The notes beneath the pieces are model-generated. The model made no database searches, had not been told where the DNA came from, and was given only the letters and a program-made list of their open reading frames with translations. A DNA stretch of 64,000 bases from Sphingobacterium alkalisoli (GTDB taxonomy: Bacteria; Bacteroidota; Bacteroidia; Sphingobacteriales; Sphingobacteriaceae). The translations under genes were made by a program, and so were the position numbers. Shown here piece after piece: positions 35,746-45,270 of the stretch (positions within the stretch are counted from its first letter, which is position 1; every line of letters begins with the position of its first letter). Where the stretch lies: positions 372,001 through 436,000 of the forward strand of contig NZ_SUKA01000002.1 in NCBI RefSeq assembly GCF_005049105.1, read 5' to 3'.

Positions 35746-36717
35746 TTACGGCGTCCATACCATTAATCCTTTTTGTGGCTCTGCCGAGGTTTCGCCCTGA
35801 GGTATTACGGGTACAATATCTGCCCCATCCTGGTCTACTGCATACGTCTTGCCGTCAGCCGGAATTATTTTCATAAAACTCTGCTGGCTGGGTACACTTC
35901 CCGGAACGCCAATGCTTCTTACATCGGTACCTACTACCAAGTATTTGCCATCTGGTGAGAAGCTCGCACTACTTTCTTCTTCGCTTCCTGAGGTGGCCAT
36001 ATAAAATCCCGAACCATCCGTATTCATCACGGCGATGTGTTTTTGGTACTTCATCGCAATCCGGGTTCCTTGGGCATTGACCGAAAAAGAGTGAAAGGCT
36101 TCGGTATCAAACTCAGCAACAATAGTGATGTCGTCAAATGGATATTTAGTCTTCAGGATATGCTGCTTCCATTTGATCAGCAACGAGTTGTCGGGTAGCC
36201 ACGCGAAACTTTGATTTCGGGGGATCGGCTCACCGTTGATATCTTCTATATGTGCCATGACGGCTCCTGTTGCCGCGTTGAGGAAGACAAATCCTTCATC
36301 AAAGGAAGGAAAAATACAGATCATACTTTTATCGGGCGAGAGATCAGCCTCCTGAAAAATTGATCCGCCTTTTACTGGCCGATAGAAGAAGTCTTTAATG
36401 TGTTCACCCGTGCCCAGGTTCCGTATCGTAAAGTGGATATGGTCGGGTCGACCAGACGATCGACCGTCGGTCATTTCCAATATGGTGGTACCATCGCCGG
36501 TAATATGCCAGTTGTAGTGGTTTCCTGTATGCTTGATTATAGTTTTCTGTTTGGTCGCGAGACTAACTTTCGAGAACCCTTCGTAATTTTCATAATAGAT
36601 CGTCCCGACATGTGATCCTGAGGAAGAGCCTGGCGGGGTGTCATCTTTTGAACAGCTCGTGCCGAAAGTCAACGATAGACCGATCAATGCTATTAATACT
36701 ATATTTCGATTTCCCAT
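35746..36717 (-). CDS. Lipoprotein with WD40/TolB-like propeller repeats (paralogue of the 33994 gene)
   Basis: The frame is open to 36801, but ATG 36717 gives the proper lipoprotein signal (MGNRNIVLIALIGL, lipobox SLTFGTSC). The mature protein begins SKDDTPPGSSSG and GTIYYENYEGFSKVS, then propeller strands such as FSPDGKYLVVGTDV. The closest relative in the window is the 33994 gene. It has its own copy of the promoter and is transcribed away from the ECF sigma factor gene. The 100-base gap to the next cassette contains promoter copy 2. Confidence 0.72.
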   Translation of the reverse strand: MGNRNIVLIALIGLSLTFGTSCSKDDTPPGSSSGSHVGTIYYENYEGFSKVSLATKQKTIIKHTGNHYNWHITGDGTTILEMTDGRSSGRPDHIHFTIRNLGTGEHIKDFFYRPVKGGSIFQEADLSPDKSMICIFPSFDEGFVFLNAATGAVMAHIEDINGEPIPRNQSFAWLPDNSLLIKWKQHILKTKYPFDDITIVAEFDTEAFHSFSVNAQGTRIAMKYQKHIAVMNTDGSGFYMATSGSEEESSASFSPDGKYLVVGTDVRSIGVPGSVPSQQSFMKIIPADGKTYAVDQDGADIVPVIPQGETSAEPQKGLMVWTP

Positions 36718-36807
36718 GTTTTTATAATTTACGTGCCGACTTAGTTTCCGTATCTGCATCAGTGCATTTACCCGTGAGCCAAATACAGGTAAGGTATGCA
36801 TCGTGAT

Positions 36808-36863
36808 ATAACAAAGTTAACGGCCAGAAGATTGCAGGTCAATCCACGAAAACAGGGATTTTT
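36808..36863 (-). promoter_or_regulatory. Duplicated promoter/operator, copy 1
   Basis: Identical to the 35665 copy in the 32-base upstream box (36832-36863) and the 14-base -7 region (36808-36821), with the same 10-base gap between them but a different gap sequence. That pattern shows conserved function. It lies in the divergent gap before the ECF sigma gene. Confidence 0.65.
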
Positions 36864-36898
36864 CAGCATCTCTATTTAGAATTGTTTTAAATAATAGC

Positions 36899-36906
36899 TA
36901 TATTTG
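36899..36906 (+). promoter_or_regulatory. -7 box of the ECF sigma gene
   Basis: TATATTTG matches TAnnTTTG, 8 bases before ATG 36915, so the transcript would have a very short leader. No well-spaced -33 TTTG is visible. Confidence 0.4.
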
Positions 36907-36914
36907 CCCTTGAT

Positions 36915-37469
36915 ATGAATCAAGAGTGGCGGGAATTAACGCAGGGTAACAAGGATAGTTTTGTTAGATTGTATGATGCTTATTATAAGCCCTTGTTTCA
37001 CTATGGTCTGAAAATCCGCCAGGATAGGGAACTGATCAAAGACTGTCTGCACATGCTGTTCTGCGAACTATGGGAGAAGCGCGATAGCCTGCCTGCCGAA
37101 ATTCAACATCCTAAGTTTTATCTCTTTACCTGGTTAAAGCGTATTATCCTCAAAAACCTACCAAAGGAAGAGTCTGGTATCGAATCGATAACTGAAGTGC
37201 TGATTGAAGACTCTATTGAAGCACAGCAGATTGAAATCGAGCAGCTTATCGAGACACACCGCAAATTGGAGACGGCACTCGCCAAATTGACCAGGAAACA
37301 ACGTCGCTTTATACAATTACGTTTCTTTGAAAATAAATCCTACGAAGAGATAAGCCAATTGGAAAATGCCTCGGTACGTACGGTTTATAACGTAATATAC
37401 GAGTCGTTGAAAAGTCTCAAAGGTAGTTTTCTCTATCAACTTCTACTTATTTTTATTTTTTCTAAATAA
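36915..37469 (+). CDS. FecI-like ECF RNA polymerase sigma factor
   Basis: A 184-residue sigma-70-family protein with region 2 in the first 75 residues (FVRLYDAYYKPLFHYGLKI, then DCLHMLFCELWEKRD) and region 4 at about 120-165 (LTRKQRRFIQLRFFENKSYEEI, then VRTVYNVIYESLKSL). The region-4 recognition helix is intact. It sits before a FecR-like gene and a SusC gene with STN domain, the standard cell-surface-signalling arrangement in Bacteroidota: ligand binding by SusC frees sigma to transcribe the uptake genes. The hydrophobic C-terminal end LLLIFIFSK is common in this family. Confidence 0.93.
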   Translation: MNQEWRELTQGNKDSFVRLYDAYYKPLFHYGLKIRQDRELIKDCLHMLFCELWEKRDSLPAEIQHPKFYLFTWLKRIILKNLPKEESGIESITEVLIEDSIEAQQIEIEQLIETHRKLETALAKLTRKQRRFIQLRFFENKSYEEISQLENASVRTVYNVIYESLKSLKGSFLYQLLLIFIFSK

Positions 37470-37509
37470 AAACAGGTAAAAACAGAACCTTTCTTGCACT
37501 ACTTTATAT

Positions 37510-38526
37510 ATGCAAGAAAAAGGGAATACACCACCTCGTGTCGAAGAGCTGATATCCGATAGTTCATTTGTCAACTATTGCCTTGGAACAAACGAGGCCG
37601 ATTGTACATTTTGGCAAACCTGGGTGGCAGAAAATCCAGCTCAGCGGCCTATTATAGCGGAGGCGAAAAATTTAGTCATACTGTTAAGAGATACACCGTC
37701 TGAGGGAGAGCTTACTGATGCGCGGGAGAGATTGTTTCGGACATTAGGATTTGATAAACAGAAAGTTGGCAAAACAAAATTATCTGCTGTATACCGATGG
37801 ATGGCTGCAGCAGCGTTACTCCTTTGCTGCGGTATAGCGAGTTTATATATCGCTCGGCAAGCCGAGGTGAAGCCTATCCCAATGGCTGCACAATCGTGGA
37901 TTAAAAAGCTTGCCCCAGCGGGTAAGATCATGCATATTCGATTAACGGATGGTTCCCTGGTAGACCTAGCTGCAGGATCTACTTTGAGGTATCCTACATT
38001 ATTTAAAGATTCGGCGCGGGTAGTCGCTTTGGAGGGCGACGCCAAGTTTGCGGTATCGCATAATACCAGCAAGCCCTTTGTAATCCAAACAGCTGATCTT
38101 GATATTAGGGTACTGGGAACGACCTTCCACGTGCAGTCTTTTCAGACTGACCGCTATGCACGCGTAGCCCTGTTTGAAGGGCGTGTGCAGGTAGAAAAGG
38201 AGGATAGGTCGTACGTGATCGTACCAGGGCAGGTGTTGGTGTATGACAAGCAAAAAAGCAGCTTTGAAACGATGCAGTTTGACCCAGAAGAGGAGCAGAA
38301 GCGAATAGAGGGCATGCTCATCTTCAATAACGCGTCTTACGCAGAGGTCGGCCAACGTCTGGCACATAAATACGGTATTAAATTTATGCCCGACCCTAAT
38401 ATAGATATGGCTTTTTCGGGCAGGATATCGAACGAATCTGTGGAAGAGGTTATTGAAAAACTGAATTTCACCACCGCTTATCATTTCTATTTGAAATCCA
38501 ATACCCTTATCGCAAAAAGAAAATAA
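37510..38526 (+). CDS. FecR-family anti-sigma factor
   Basis: A 338-residue inner-membrane regulator. Cytoplasmic sigma-binding part at residues 1-90, one membrane helix at about 95-113 (WMAAAALLLCCGIASLYIA), then the periplasmic FecR domain (LTDGSLVDLAAGSTLRYP, ALEGDAKFAV, VLGTTFHVQSF) and the C-terminal DUF4974-like domain (LIFNNASYAEVGQRLAHKYG). The gene ends one base before the SusC gene, so both are coupled. It receives the signal from the SusC STN domain. Confidence 0.93.
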   Translation: MQEKGNTPPRVEELISDSSFVNYCLGTNEADCTFWQTWVAENPAQRPIIAEAKNLVILLRDTPSEGELTDARERLFRTLGFDKQKVGKTKLSAVYRWMAAAALLLCCGIASLYIARQAEVKPIPMAAQSWIKKLAPAGKIMHIRLTDGSLVDLAAGSTLRYPTLFKDSARVVALEGDAKFAVSHNTSKPFVIQTADLDIRVLGTTFHVQSFQTDRYARVALFEGRVQVEKEDRSYVIVPGQVLVYDKQKSSFETMQFDPEEEQKRIEGMLIFNNASYAEVGQRLAHKYGIKFMPDPNIDMAFSGRISNESVEEVIEKLNFTTAYHFYLKSNTLIAKRK

Positions 38527-38527
38527 A

Positions 38528-41500
38528 ATGAAGATATACCGATGTGCATGTACGGAGCATGCATGTACTTTTTTATTAACCCTTGTACTTTTAATGGGCT
38601 ATGTTACGACGCAGGGCCAACAGCGCATACGCATCGATAGTAAAAATCAGCCGCTTCGTACTATTTTTCAAGATATTGAAAGACAGTCGGGCTATAGTTT
38701 TCTCTATGATGAAAAATTGATCAATGCAGGTAGAAAGATCAACCTTGTTGTATCGGGCAACTTACGGGAGGTTTTATCTGCATTAGAAGTTAGTGCAGTG
38801 CTGCATATAGAGGTTTCAGGCCGTAATATTTTGATAAGAAAGGGGAAAACGCTCCTGAAAATTTCGGGAATTGTACGGGATTCGGTCACCAACGAACCTC
38901 TGGCTGGGGCGGCGCTTTACCTTCGGCAAAAAGGGATACAGACCAAAACAGATGCAGAAGGGATATTTTCGTTGGACGTACCTGCAGAATATAAAGGGGA
39001 AATGCTCACGGTAAGTTATGTCGGATATGAGCGTGCCAGCGTAAGGATAGGTGCCGATTTCCCACCGATCCTGTTGAAGCAAAAGGATGTTAATATGGAG
39101 GAAGTCGTTATTGCCAGCACGTACGAGCGTCCGAAATTAAGGGAGGAAACTGTTGGAAGTGTATTTTCGTTATCTGCTAAAGAACTGCAGACGAGCAGAC
39201 CGATAGAGAGTATCGATAAGATGTTGGAGGGTATGGTTCCAGGTCTTTATGTGGAGCCGAGTACCTCGTTAGGTACGCCGGTTAAAATCAATATCCGTGG
39301 GCAGGGAACGCTTTCGTCTCTTACGAATGACATACGGACGACCTCTTCACAGCCCCTATTTGTAATTGACGGGGTACCGATGCAGGAGCAGCAAAGTGGG
39401 GATGCAGCGGGCGTCTTTAATCAGGAGACGTTATTAAATCCGCTGGCCGGCATTAATCCCATGGATATTGAGTCCGTTACCGTACTAAAGGATGCTGCAG
39501 CTACTACGATATACGGCGCTAATGCGGCAAATGGCGTAATCCTCATTACCACACGAAACGGACGAAGTGGTGCCTTAAGGGTACAGGCGTCATACCAGGC
39601 TGGCTTATCTACATTTATCAACCGTACAAAATTGCTATCAGGCCCCCAGTATTACGAGCTGCTGAAGGAGTTTCACATCAATGATGGTAAAACAGAAGCT
39701 GCGGCAACCCAGTTGGCAGGAAGCAGTACAATAGATACTGATTGGTTTGATCTTACCTTTAGAAATGCCCGCTACGACAATTTGAACTTTTCTCTATCGG
39801 GAGGCAGGGAGGGGAGCAACTATTTCTTGTCCATGGGCTACCGAAATCAGGAAAATGCCACACCGGGCAACGCCTTGCAGCAATACTCGGCAACGCTGAA
39901 ATATCAGACCAAGCTGTCGGATAAAGTGAGGCTAAATACAACCATCACACCCACCTTGATGCGTCGGGAGGGATTGGATAACTTCTCGGCCAACGCCTAC
40001 CTGCCCCCTAATATTTCGCCCTATAATGCAGACGGAAGCTTCGCGACCTTTATGAATTTGTACAATCCCCTGGCGATACTGGCGCAAAATGAAGACAAGA
40101 GCCAGACCATTACAACCAATGGACAGCTGGATTTGCAATATGATATCACGCCGCAACTGTATGTGCGCACAGCTGTGGGGGGTAATTTTTTCCAGTCTAA
40201 GCAGGAGCAATACTTTTCCAAAGAAAATGGGAGTGGCAGTACGGTTGGAGGACGCCTACGGATTTATGATCGTTCGACTTACAACTGGACCTCCTTTGCT
40301 CAGCTGGGATACAGTCCTAAGTTAAAAGGAAATCAACGGTTCCTGACCATTGCCGGGATGGAACTGCGTGACCAATACACGGCTTTGTTATACGGCCTAG
40401 GGACAGGTTTTTCGTACGATAAGATAAGGGAGCTCAGCTTGGCTGCCACGCGAGCATCCGCATCGTCTAAACTATCGGATGCAACGGTATCGTACTATAC
40501 CCAGATGAATTACGACCTGCAAAAGAAATATTATGTTACGCTCAGTGGACGGGCGGATCAGTCTTCGCTTTTCGGTGGCGATAAACAGATGGCCATCAAT
40601 GCTGCGTTGGGAGCCGGTTGGAATATATCGAGTGAGGATTTTATGCGTGACATAGAAAGCATTAATTTTTTACGTCTGCGGGCAAGCTTTGGTAGTACGG
40701 GCAATTCACGCATAGGTTCCTATGCTTCACGGGGAATGTACAACTTCAGTACCGAGAGCTATGGTGGTGAGATTGGTGCCACCCCTGAGGCGACAGCGGC
40801 GGAGAATCCAGATCTGGGCTGGGAGACCAATTACAAGACGAACATCGGACTGGATATTTCGCTATTCGACCGATTACAATTCGCGGTAGAGCTGTACCAA
40901 AATAATATACATAATCTCATTACAAGTGTGGAGGTACCACTGGAAACAGGGTTTTCTGGGATCCCGATCAATACGGGAAATATGCGAAATCGCGGACTGG
41001 ACTTTAACATATCGTATGCTTGGGTAAAGGATAAGGTCTTCAACTGGCGCACGATGTTTAACGGTGGTTTTAACCGCAATAAAGTGCTGTCCTTCAATAA
41101 TCCGCTTGCTGCGGATTATGCATCGACAACGGGTAACTATGTTGGAAATGCACTCCGTGTAGGCCACAGCACGAATGCCATCTGGGGTGTGCGCTGGGCA
41201 GGGGTTGATCAAGAAGATGGTCTGGATAGATTTTATACGCCAGCGGGCGATATCGTAGATCGCGCACAGATCAGGGCCATGGGCGTCGAGGCTTATCAGA
41301 TATTAGGGAATTCGTTGCCGACGATTCAGGGGGGCATGGTAAACTCCTTTAATTGGCAGAATTTTCTATTTTCATTCAATCTGCAATATAACATAGGTAT
41401 GAGCAGATTAGTGCCGACCACCCGCTTTGAAGTCGGAAATTCGCTGGCACATTCTAACAAAGTAGTGGATCTGATGGATCGCTGGCAGCAGCTTGGCGAT

Positions 41501-41788
41501 ATGACCGATATCCCGAAATTGACTACGGCCATTCCGATACGAAATTCCTCCCAATACCTGTATGATTTGACGCATCTTAAATTGTCGAACGTGTCGCTAG
41601 GGTATGCCTTAAACAATGATTGGACAAAGCGCAACAAGATCCCGAATCTCTCCTTCAATTTGAATGTGACCAATCTGTTCTATTGGTATAAGGATAGAAG
41701 TCCGGAAGGAAGAAACGGTATTCGGGAATTGCGATTCACCTATCCGGAAACGCGTAACTTTTCATTTGGCGTACAGATGAGTATTTAG
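38528..41788 (+). CDS. SusC-family TonB-dependent transducer with STN domain
   Basis: A 1086-residue outer-membrane receptor. The signal peptide is followed by an STN (secretin N) domain at about 35-95 (QPLRTIFQDIERQSGYSFLYD), which talks to FecR. Then a carboxypeptidase-regulatory-like domain (GIVRDSVTNEPLAGAAL), a plug domain with the SusC signature VLKDAAATTIYGANAANGVI, and a full barrel ending in NFSFGVQMSI. STN domain plus upstream FecI and FecR genes show a transcription-inducing receptor. The substrate is unknown; the adjacent di-haem peroxidase points away from a plain sugar. Confidence 0.95.
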   Translation: MKIYRCACTEHACTFLLTLVLLMGYVTTQGQQRIRIDSKNQPLRTIFQDIERQSGYSFLYDEKLINAGRKINLVVSGNLREVLSALEVSAVLHIEVSGRNILIRKGKTLLKISGIVRDSVTNEPLAGAALYLRQKGIQTKTDAEGIFSLDVPAEYKGEMLTVSYVGYERASVRIGADFPPILLKQKDVNMEEVVIASTYERPKLREETVGSVFSLSAKELQTSRPIESIDKMLEGMVPGLYVEPSTSLGTPVKINIRGQGTLSSLTNDIRTTSSQPLFVIDGVPMQEQQSGDAAGVFNQETLLNPLAGINPMDIESVTVLKDAAATTIYGANAANGVILITTRNGRSGALRVQASYQAGLSTFINRTKLLSGPQYYELLKEFHINDGKTEAAATQLAGSSTIDTDWFDLTFRNARYDNLNFSLSGGREGSNYFLSMGYRNQENATPGNALQQYSATLKYQTKLSDKVRLNTTITPTLMRREGLDNFSANAYLPPNISPYNADGSFATFMNLYNPLAILAQNEDKSQTITTNGQLDLQYDITPQLYVRTAVGGNFFQSKQEQYFSKENGSGSTVGGRLRIYDRSTYNWTSFAQLGYSPKLKGNQRFLTIAGMELRDQYTALLYGLGTGFSYDKIRELSLAATRASASSKLSDATVSYYTQMNYDLQKKYYVTLSGRADQSSLFGGDKQMAINAALGAGWNISSEDFMRDIESINFLRLRASFGSTGNSRIGSYASRGMYNFSTESYGGEIGATPEATAAENPDLGWETNYKTNIGLDISLFDRLQFAVELYQNNIHNLITSVEVPLETGFSGIPINTGNMRNRGLDFNISYAWVKDKVFNWRTMFNGGFNRNKVLSFNNPLAADYASTTGNYVGNALRVGHSTNAIWGVRWAGVDQEDGLDRFYTPAGDIVDRAQIRAMGVEAYQILGNSLPTIQGGMVNSFNWQNFLFSFNLQYNIGMSRLVPTTRFEVGNSLAHSNKVVDLMDRWQQLGDMTDIPKLTTAIPIRNSSQYLYDLTHLKLSNVSLGYALNNDWTKRNKIPNLSFNLNVTNLFYWYKDRSPEGRNGIRELRFTYPETRNFSFGVQMSI

Positions 41789-41806
41789 AAGTTTAAAGAA
41801 GTGATC

Positions 41807-43186
41807 ATGAACAAAAAAATAATAGTTTGGTTGTTTGCCCTCCCGATACTTTTCGCCGGATGTGATAAATTTTTGGAAAAGGAGCCTGAGAATAAAGTTT
41901 CCATCGATGTGCTCTTTTCCGATTTGGCGGGTGCCAAAGCAGCACTAACAGGTGTGTATACCAGCCTATGGAGTTCAAACTACTATAATGGGCAACGGAT
42001 GGTGTATCCCGAGGCGGTGAGTGGAAATGTAAAACCCCTTAACACGCTGCGACAGACCCTGATTGATATCTACAGCTTTACGGCACAGGCAGATAGCAGT
42101 AGTATGAATGTGGTCTATAGGGAAGCGTATGCAATATTGAACAACATCAATAATATTATAGGACGTGTGCCGGCGTTGGAAGATGGTCTACAAACCGAGC
42201 ATAACGAGATTATGGCGCAGGCCTACGGCTTGCGCGCGTTGCTACATTTGGATTTGGTACAGTTGTATGCGCAGCCTTATCGCTATACTGCGGATGCTTC
42301 ACATCCAGGAATTATTATCGCTACCGAACCGATATTGATCGGAAATGCACAGCGAAAGCGGGCTACTGTAGCCCAAGTGTATACCCAGATCGCCTCCGAC
42401 TTGGAACGAGCACAAGAGCTTTTTACAAACCGTAAGTCGGTATTTACTGGAAACAGGGTGATTTATATGAATAGCTCTGCTGTTAAAGCACTGCAAGGGC
42501 GTGTGGCGCTCCATAGTGGTAATTGGGCGGATGCTTATGATTACAGCACAGCCCTGATTGTAGAAAATTTTTCGTTGTACAGTAATATGGAATATATAGC
42601 ATCCTGGACCACTTCTGCAGGTAAGGAAACCCTTTTTGAGCTAGCGGTTCCTTCGGCCTTTGCGGGCAATTCGTTAGGGAACTATTATACCAATGAATCG
42701 GCAAATACCTATTACCAGTTCGTGCCTTCAGCGGATTTGCTTGAGATGTTTACGACTGGCGACGTCCGAGCCTCAGGTGGGATTTTTAAATACCCGACTT
42801 ATGGTACGGCTGCCACCAGTGTTAAACTGATTCGTTTGTCGGAAATGTACCTCATCCGTGCAGAATCTGCGGCTGAACTCGGCCGTAACGAAACTGCCTT
42901 AGCGGATCTAAATACGATTCGCCTGCGCGGGAATCCAGCTTTATCGGCATGGACGAATGCCGATAAAACAGCGCTGCTCGAGGAGATCATGAACGAACGA
43001 CGTAGAGAGCTTTGCTTAGAGGGAATCTGGTTCTTTGATTTGACGCGTAGGGGGCTCTCGGTCGTACGAAACGACTGTGAAGGAAATAATTGCAACCTCA
43101 GCTATCCTTCTGATAGGTTTGTCTTGCCCATCCCGCGACAATCTGTCGATTCGAATGGTAATATGGAACAAAATCAAGGTTACTAA
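41807..43186 (+). CDS. SusD/RagB-family surface lipoprotein
   Basis: ATG 41807 is preferred to GTG 41801. Lipobox FAGC, then DKFLEKEPENKVSID, the normal opening. The SusD helical domain shows AYGLRALLHLDLVQLYAQPY, and the C-terminal domain LYLIRAESAAELG and ERRRELCLEGIWFFDLTRRG. An extra disulfide is possible (NDCEGNNCN near the end). It follows the SusC gene by 18 bases and is its partner on the surface. Length of 459 residues is typical. Confidence 0.93.
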   Translation: MNKKIIVWLFALPILFAGCDKFLEKEPENKVSIDVLFSDLAGAKAALTGVYTSLWSSNYYNGQRMVYPEAVSGNVKPLNTLRQTLIDIYSFTAQADSSSMNVVYREAYAILNNINNIIGRVPALEDGLQTEHNEIMAQAYGLRALLHLDLVQLYAQPYRYTADASHPGIIIATEPILIGNAQRKRATVAQVYTQIASDLERAQELFTNRKSVFTGNRVIYMNSSAVKALQGRVALHSGNWADAYDYSTALIVENFSLYSNMEYIASWTTSAGKETLFELAVPSAFAGNSLGNYYTNESANTYYQFVPSADLLEMFTTGDVRASGGIFKYPTYGTAATSVKLIRLSEMYLIRAESAAELGRNETALADLNTIRLRGNPALSAWTNADKTALLEEIMNERRRELCLEGIWFFDLTRRGLSVVRNDCEGNNCNLSYPSDRFVLPIPRQSVDSNGNMEQNQGY

Positions 43187-43234
43187 TCGCTAGTTTATTC
43201 ACAATTTATCTTAATATATCGTAAAAACAACATC

Positions 43235-43882
43235 ATGAAAATTAAAAGTACCATTTTTGCTCTTTTCGTCTTAGTAATAACTTCTTGTAGTAAGGACACG
43301 GTGGAACCCATTGTCGAGCCGGAACCAGAGCCTGTTGAAGATACCGAACCAACAGAGGTGATTGCTTATTTCCACGAGAATACCGCCTACTTTCAGCCGT
43401 TCGTGTATCGTTTTGACGAGGCAACACAGTCTTGGGGAAAACGTATTGCTTCACATTTTTCTGCTGTATCGGAAGATTCTCCAGCATATTTAGGCTTTGT
43501 AAATCTTGCTGTAGAGGATAGCGGTGTCAATCTTTTTCAAATGGTGACACTGTATACCGAGCACATCGGAACCAACAATATTAAAACAGCTGGCATTAAT
43601 GTTGAAAAACTTTTATCCTTTATACCAAATAAGTCATCGTCTAAGTTGGCTGATGCGCCCACTATGCACACTAAAGGAGCTGTTGAGGTGTTTGCGCAAC
43701 AAGTGAAGATACGAAAAGCCGGACTGGTAGAATTTTTCGAAATAGGTATCAGTGGTGAAGGTACGTACGACTTAGAGACTGGTATTATCGACTTAAATGT
43801 ACATTTCGATGAAACAGCTATCGGCGGATCCGCAAAGGTAACGCGTAAGTATAAAATTAGTAAAACGGCGATCACCTTCTAA
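43235..43882 (+). CDS. Hypothetical lipoprotein of the SusCD operon
   Basis: A 215-residue lipoprotein, lipobox VITSC, then SKDTVEPIVEPEPEPVED, a Pro-Glu linker that lifts the folded part off the membrane. The mature part has DLNVHFDETAIGG and many beta-strand-like segments, without a known family. Between SusD and a di-haem peroxidase, it probably handles the same ligand or metal. Function not known. Confidence 0.7.
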   Translation: MKIKSTIFALFVLVITSCSKDTVEPIVEPEPEPVEDTEPTEVIAYFHENTAYFQPFVYRFDEATQSWGKRIASHFSAVSEDSPAYLGFVNLAVEDSGVNLFQMVTLYTEHIGTNNIKTAGINVEKLLSFIPNKSSSKLADAPTMHTKGAVEVFAQQVKIRKAGLVEFFEIGISGEGTYDLETGIIDLNVHFDETAIGGSAKVTRKYKISKTAITF

Positions 43883-43893
43883 GTACTGCATTG

Positions 43894-45030
43894 ATGAAGA
43901 AAACGTTTGTTTTTCTTGTGCTAGGTAGTTTTCTCTTGCTGGTAAGTTTTATACAGCAAGAGGAAGTGCTTGATATTGTGCTATTACGGAAGTTATATGC
44001 TTCGGGAGATGTTTCCAAGTGGCCCAAGCCGCACATCGATGATCAGGTGAGGTCTGGTTTTGCCGATATCGGTGTGTTGCCCAAGGTTCAATATCCGGCG
44101 TATAACCCTTATTCCAAGGAAAAGGAAACCTTAGGTAAATTGTTGTTTTTTGATGCCCGTATGTCGGCATCGAAGCAGATTTCCTGCTCTAATTGCCATG
44201 ATGCACAATTAGGATTTGGCGACGGTAAAAGTCTGGCCCACGGACACGGTAGGCGTGTCGGAAAACGCAATGCGATGACTTTGTACAATGTCGGATACTA
44301 CACGTCGTTTATGTGGGATGGGCGCGCCGCGACGCTGGAGGATCAAGCGATATTACCCGTGCAGGATACAGTAGAGATGCATACCGACTTGTCGACCATG
44401 GTACGGCATATACAGGAAATCGATGGGTATAAGCCCTACTTTAGCGCGGCATTCGGAACGGAGGAAGTTACAGCCCAGCGTATTCAATATGCCATAGCGA
44501 CATTCGAACGGGGTATCAAGAGTTACCCAAGTAAATTTGATCGATTTATTAGTGGTAACGAAAAAGCGCTTAATGATACCGAGTTGCTGGGGCTGCATCT
44601 CTTTCGTACAAAGGCTAGATGTATCAATTGCCACAACACACCGCTATTCTCTGACAACAAGTTTCATAATGACGGGCAGACGTTGTATGGTACACGTCAG
44701 GAAGATTTTGGACATTATCACCTATCAGGCAAGCAAGTTGATATCGGTGCGTTTCGTACGCCTTCACTTAGGGAGGTCGCGCTGACAGGACCTTGGATGC
44801 ATCACGGCAATTTTCCGACCTTGCGCGATGTGGTGGAATTGTACAACTTGGGAAATCCGGCGCCTATACAACGTCGCGTACAAGTGGATGAGAACACCAG
44901 ACCCATCCATTCGCCTTTGTTGAAAAAGCTCAATTTGTCAAAAGATGAAGTAGATGCGGTCATTGCTTTTTTACAGGCGTTGAGTTCCCCCGTGCAAAGA
45001 AGAATCGCGCAGCCCGTGCTGCCGGATTAG
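43894..45030 (+). CDS. Di-haem cytochrome c peroxidase (CCP/MauG family)
   Basis: A 378-residue periplasmic protein. ATG 43894 is used rather than the TTG at 43891. A signal peptide is followed by two c-type haem sites: C98-S-N-C101-H102 and C243-I-N-C246-H247. Between them are FMWDGRAATLEDQA and NAMTLYNVGYY, the family landmarks, and LREVALTGPWMHHG in the second haem domain. It reduces peroxides or modifies a partner by electron transfer. Being last in an ECF-SusCD operon, it may act on the imported ligand or metal complex; that is inference. Confidence 0.9.
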   Translation: MKKTFVFLVLGSFLLLVSFIQQEEVLDIVLLRKLYASGDVSKWPKPHIDDQVRSGFADIGVLPKVQYPAYNPYSKEKETLGKLLFFDARMSASKQISCSNCHDAQLGFGDGKSLAHGHGRRVGKRNAMTLYNVGYYTSFMWDGRAATLEDQAILPVQDTVEMHTDLSTMVRHIQEIDGYKPYFSAAFGTEEVTAQRIQYAIATFERGIKSYPSKFDRFISGNEKALNDTELLGLHLFRTKARCINCHNTPLFSDNKFHNDGQTLYGTRQEDFGHYHLSGKQVDIGAFRTPSLREVALTGPWMHHGNFPTLRDVVELYNLGNPAPIQRRVQVDENTRPIHSPLLKKLNLSKDEVDAVIAFLQALSSPVQRRIAQPVLPD

Positions 45031-45042
45031 TCGTACGCTCTT

Positions 45043-45270
45043 GTGTATAACTGCTGTGCGAACAGTTTACCCTATCCACTGTTTAAGCCAGAAGCAGAAT
45101 GGGAGCTAGCTGGTGAGGTAAATAATGTCTGTTTTCCATCAGGACATGCATTGTTTGCAGATACGCTTTACATTTACTACGGAGCAGCAGACGAACAGAT
45201 CGCTTGTGCATCTGTTAGTATAAGTGCACTCATTACTGAGTTATTAACTTTTAGCGTTCCGATCGATTAA
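45043..45270 (+). pseudogene. Remnant of a GH130 glycoside phosphorylase, C-terminal end
   Basis: The stretch gives PLFKPEAEWELAGEVNNVCF and YIYYGAADEQIACASVSI, matching the C-terminal end of GH130 mannoside phosphorylases (VxNVVF and LYYGAAD). The upstream catalytic parts are absent, and the frame starts right behind the peroxidase stop. Its end overlaps the sdhB stop on the other strand by 27 bases. A deletion joint is likely near 45031-45060. Confidence 0.6.
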
